Below are positions 40,765 through 41,306 of a stretch of DNA of 41,306 bases, in pieces. The notes beneath the pieces are model-generated. The model was given only the letters and a program-made list of their open reading frames with translations. It searched no databases and was not told the DNA's origin. Numbering within the stretch: position 1 is the stretch's first letter; every line of letters starts with the position of its first letter. The stretch lies in the IMG/VR virus record IMGVR_UViG_3300009420_002288, positions 1 to 41,306 of that record. One strand, 5' to 3'. Made by a program: the position numbers and the translations under genes. The DNA comes from a virus.

Positions 40765-41306
40765 TATGTTGGTCCAACTTGTTGATTATCAGCTTTCTTT
40801 TGTGTAGGAGTTAACGGAGCTACAACACATTTCTTTTTCATAGTATCTTCAGTGGCGGCTTTCTTCTCAATTTCTTTAGCAGTAGCTGCAGCTGTTTTTG
40901 AAGTTGTACCCGAAGCTGTTGTACCTTTTGGATTTAATTTGTTTAAGGATATTGGATCTCCTCCGTTAGCAAGATCAGTACTACTATTGCTTGCTAAACT
41001 ATCTGTTTTTGCCGGAGTGTGTTCTACCGGATCATAATTCTCATGTCCTGCCCATGGTTCAGCCTGTGGTGATCTAAACGGTAAGTTTGCTGTTTCAGCA
41101 CCGGCTGCAACAGCTGCTGGTGGACCATTCATATCAATCTTAGTAGCAGTTTCTAAATGATGTTTGCTTGTAATATTAGTTGTTTTTCCTGCTGTAATTT
41201 TTCCGTCTTCTCCTATAGAAATTTCCCAGTTTTTTGTAGAAGTTTGTCTAATAGTATTACCTACGTTTAAATCAAAATCTTTTCCAGCTTTTTGTCTAAT
41301 ATCAAT
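40764..41306 (-). CDS. 5: gp5-like baseplate hub/spike protein, 5' end outside the window
   Basis: An open frame runs from the window edge to TAA at 40764-40766, giving 180 C-terminal residues; a later internal ATG at 41130-41132 is not the true start. The visible N-terminal part has short strands with regular Gly turns (DFDLNVGNTIRQTSTKNWEI, then GEDGKITAGKTTNITSKHHL, ending KIDMNG), as in the triple-stranded beta-helix spike of T4 gp5. After it comes PWAGHENYDPVEH, a phrase I associate with gp5 C-termini of T4-like marine phages. The end is a low-complexity Ala/Thr/Lys-rich tail (ASGTTSKTAAATAKEIEKKA). The lysozyme and OB-fold parts, if present, are upstream and cannot be judged. The adjacent PAAR gene supports the call. 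Confidence 0.85.
   Translation of the reverse strand: MDIRQKAGKDFDLNVGNTIRQTSTKNWEISIGEDGKITAGKTTNITSKHHLETATKIDMNGPPAAVAAGAETANLPFRSPQAEPWAGHENYDPVEHTPAKTDSLASNSSTDLANGGDPISLNKLNPKGTTASGTTSKTAAATAKEIEKKAATEDTMKKKCVVAPLTPTQKKADNQQVGPT

Noticed and set aside
40764-41132. Independent 122-residue gene starting at the ATG at 41130-41132
   Set aside because: The frame stays open to the window edge and the upstream residues form a gp5-type beta-helix, so this is the C-terminus of a longer gene.

Overview
The window is AT-rich and every gene lies on the minus strand, packed with overlaps or gaps of a few to about 65 bases. This is a segment of a large T4-like contractile-tailed phage genome. The supporting genes, read right to left in transcription order, are the end of a gp5-like hub/spike protein, a PAAR tip protein, gp25, gp6, a giant 5085-residue structural protein, and a run of tail-fibre genes. 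The gp6 and gp25 signatures, the fibre N-termini and the 'RRHFFN' fibre domains resemble those of marine T4-like phages of cyanobacteria and Pelagibacter. I infer a marine host of that kind; nothing in the window identifies the host directly. There is no integrase, tRNA, rRNA, CRISPR array or insertion sequence.

Right part (about 20600-41306): the tail and baseplate module. Order is gp5-like C-terminus, PAAR, gp25, gp6 (unusually long, 1138 aa), the giant protein in the slot that T4 gives to gp7, and a 204-residue structural protein. The giant protein is a mosaic of a cupredoxin-like domain, chitin-binding-like modules, FG-GAP-like beta-propeller blades, GxGY beta repeats and a string of 'F-x-x-DG' tail repeats.

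Middle part (about 13088-20610): five adhesin-like genes in two paralogous families. Three share a fibre N-terminal module and differ in their C-terminal tips (collar domain; unrecognised tip; 'ADLAEKY' domain). Two shorter ones share the RRHFFN domain. T4-type late promoter-like octamers (NATAAATA, each followed by C) stand before gp6, the 204-aa gene, one long fibre and one short fibre.

Left part (1-13026): an accessory cassette of one conserved small gene and twelve further genes on the same strand. They comprise two DxD glycosyltransferase-like paralogs, an orphan, another glycosyltransferase-like family represented twice at the two ends of the block, four radical-SAM enzymes of three architectures, a possible glycosyltransferase-like protein and a truncated class I methyltransferase. 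Two adjacent radical-SAM genes carry what looks like the same auxiliary cysteine domain on opposite ends of the enzyme. Their placement directly behind the adhesin genes suggests a modification system acting on virion adhesins or on host surface glycans. That role is an inference; substrates cannot be read from the sequence.
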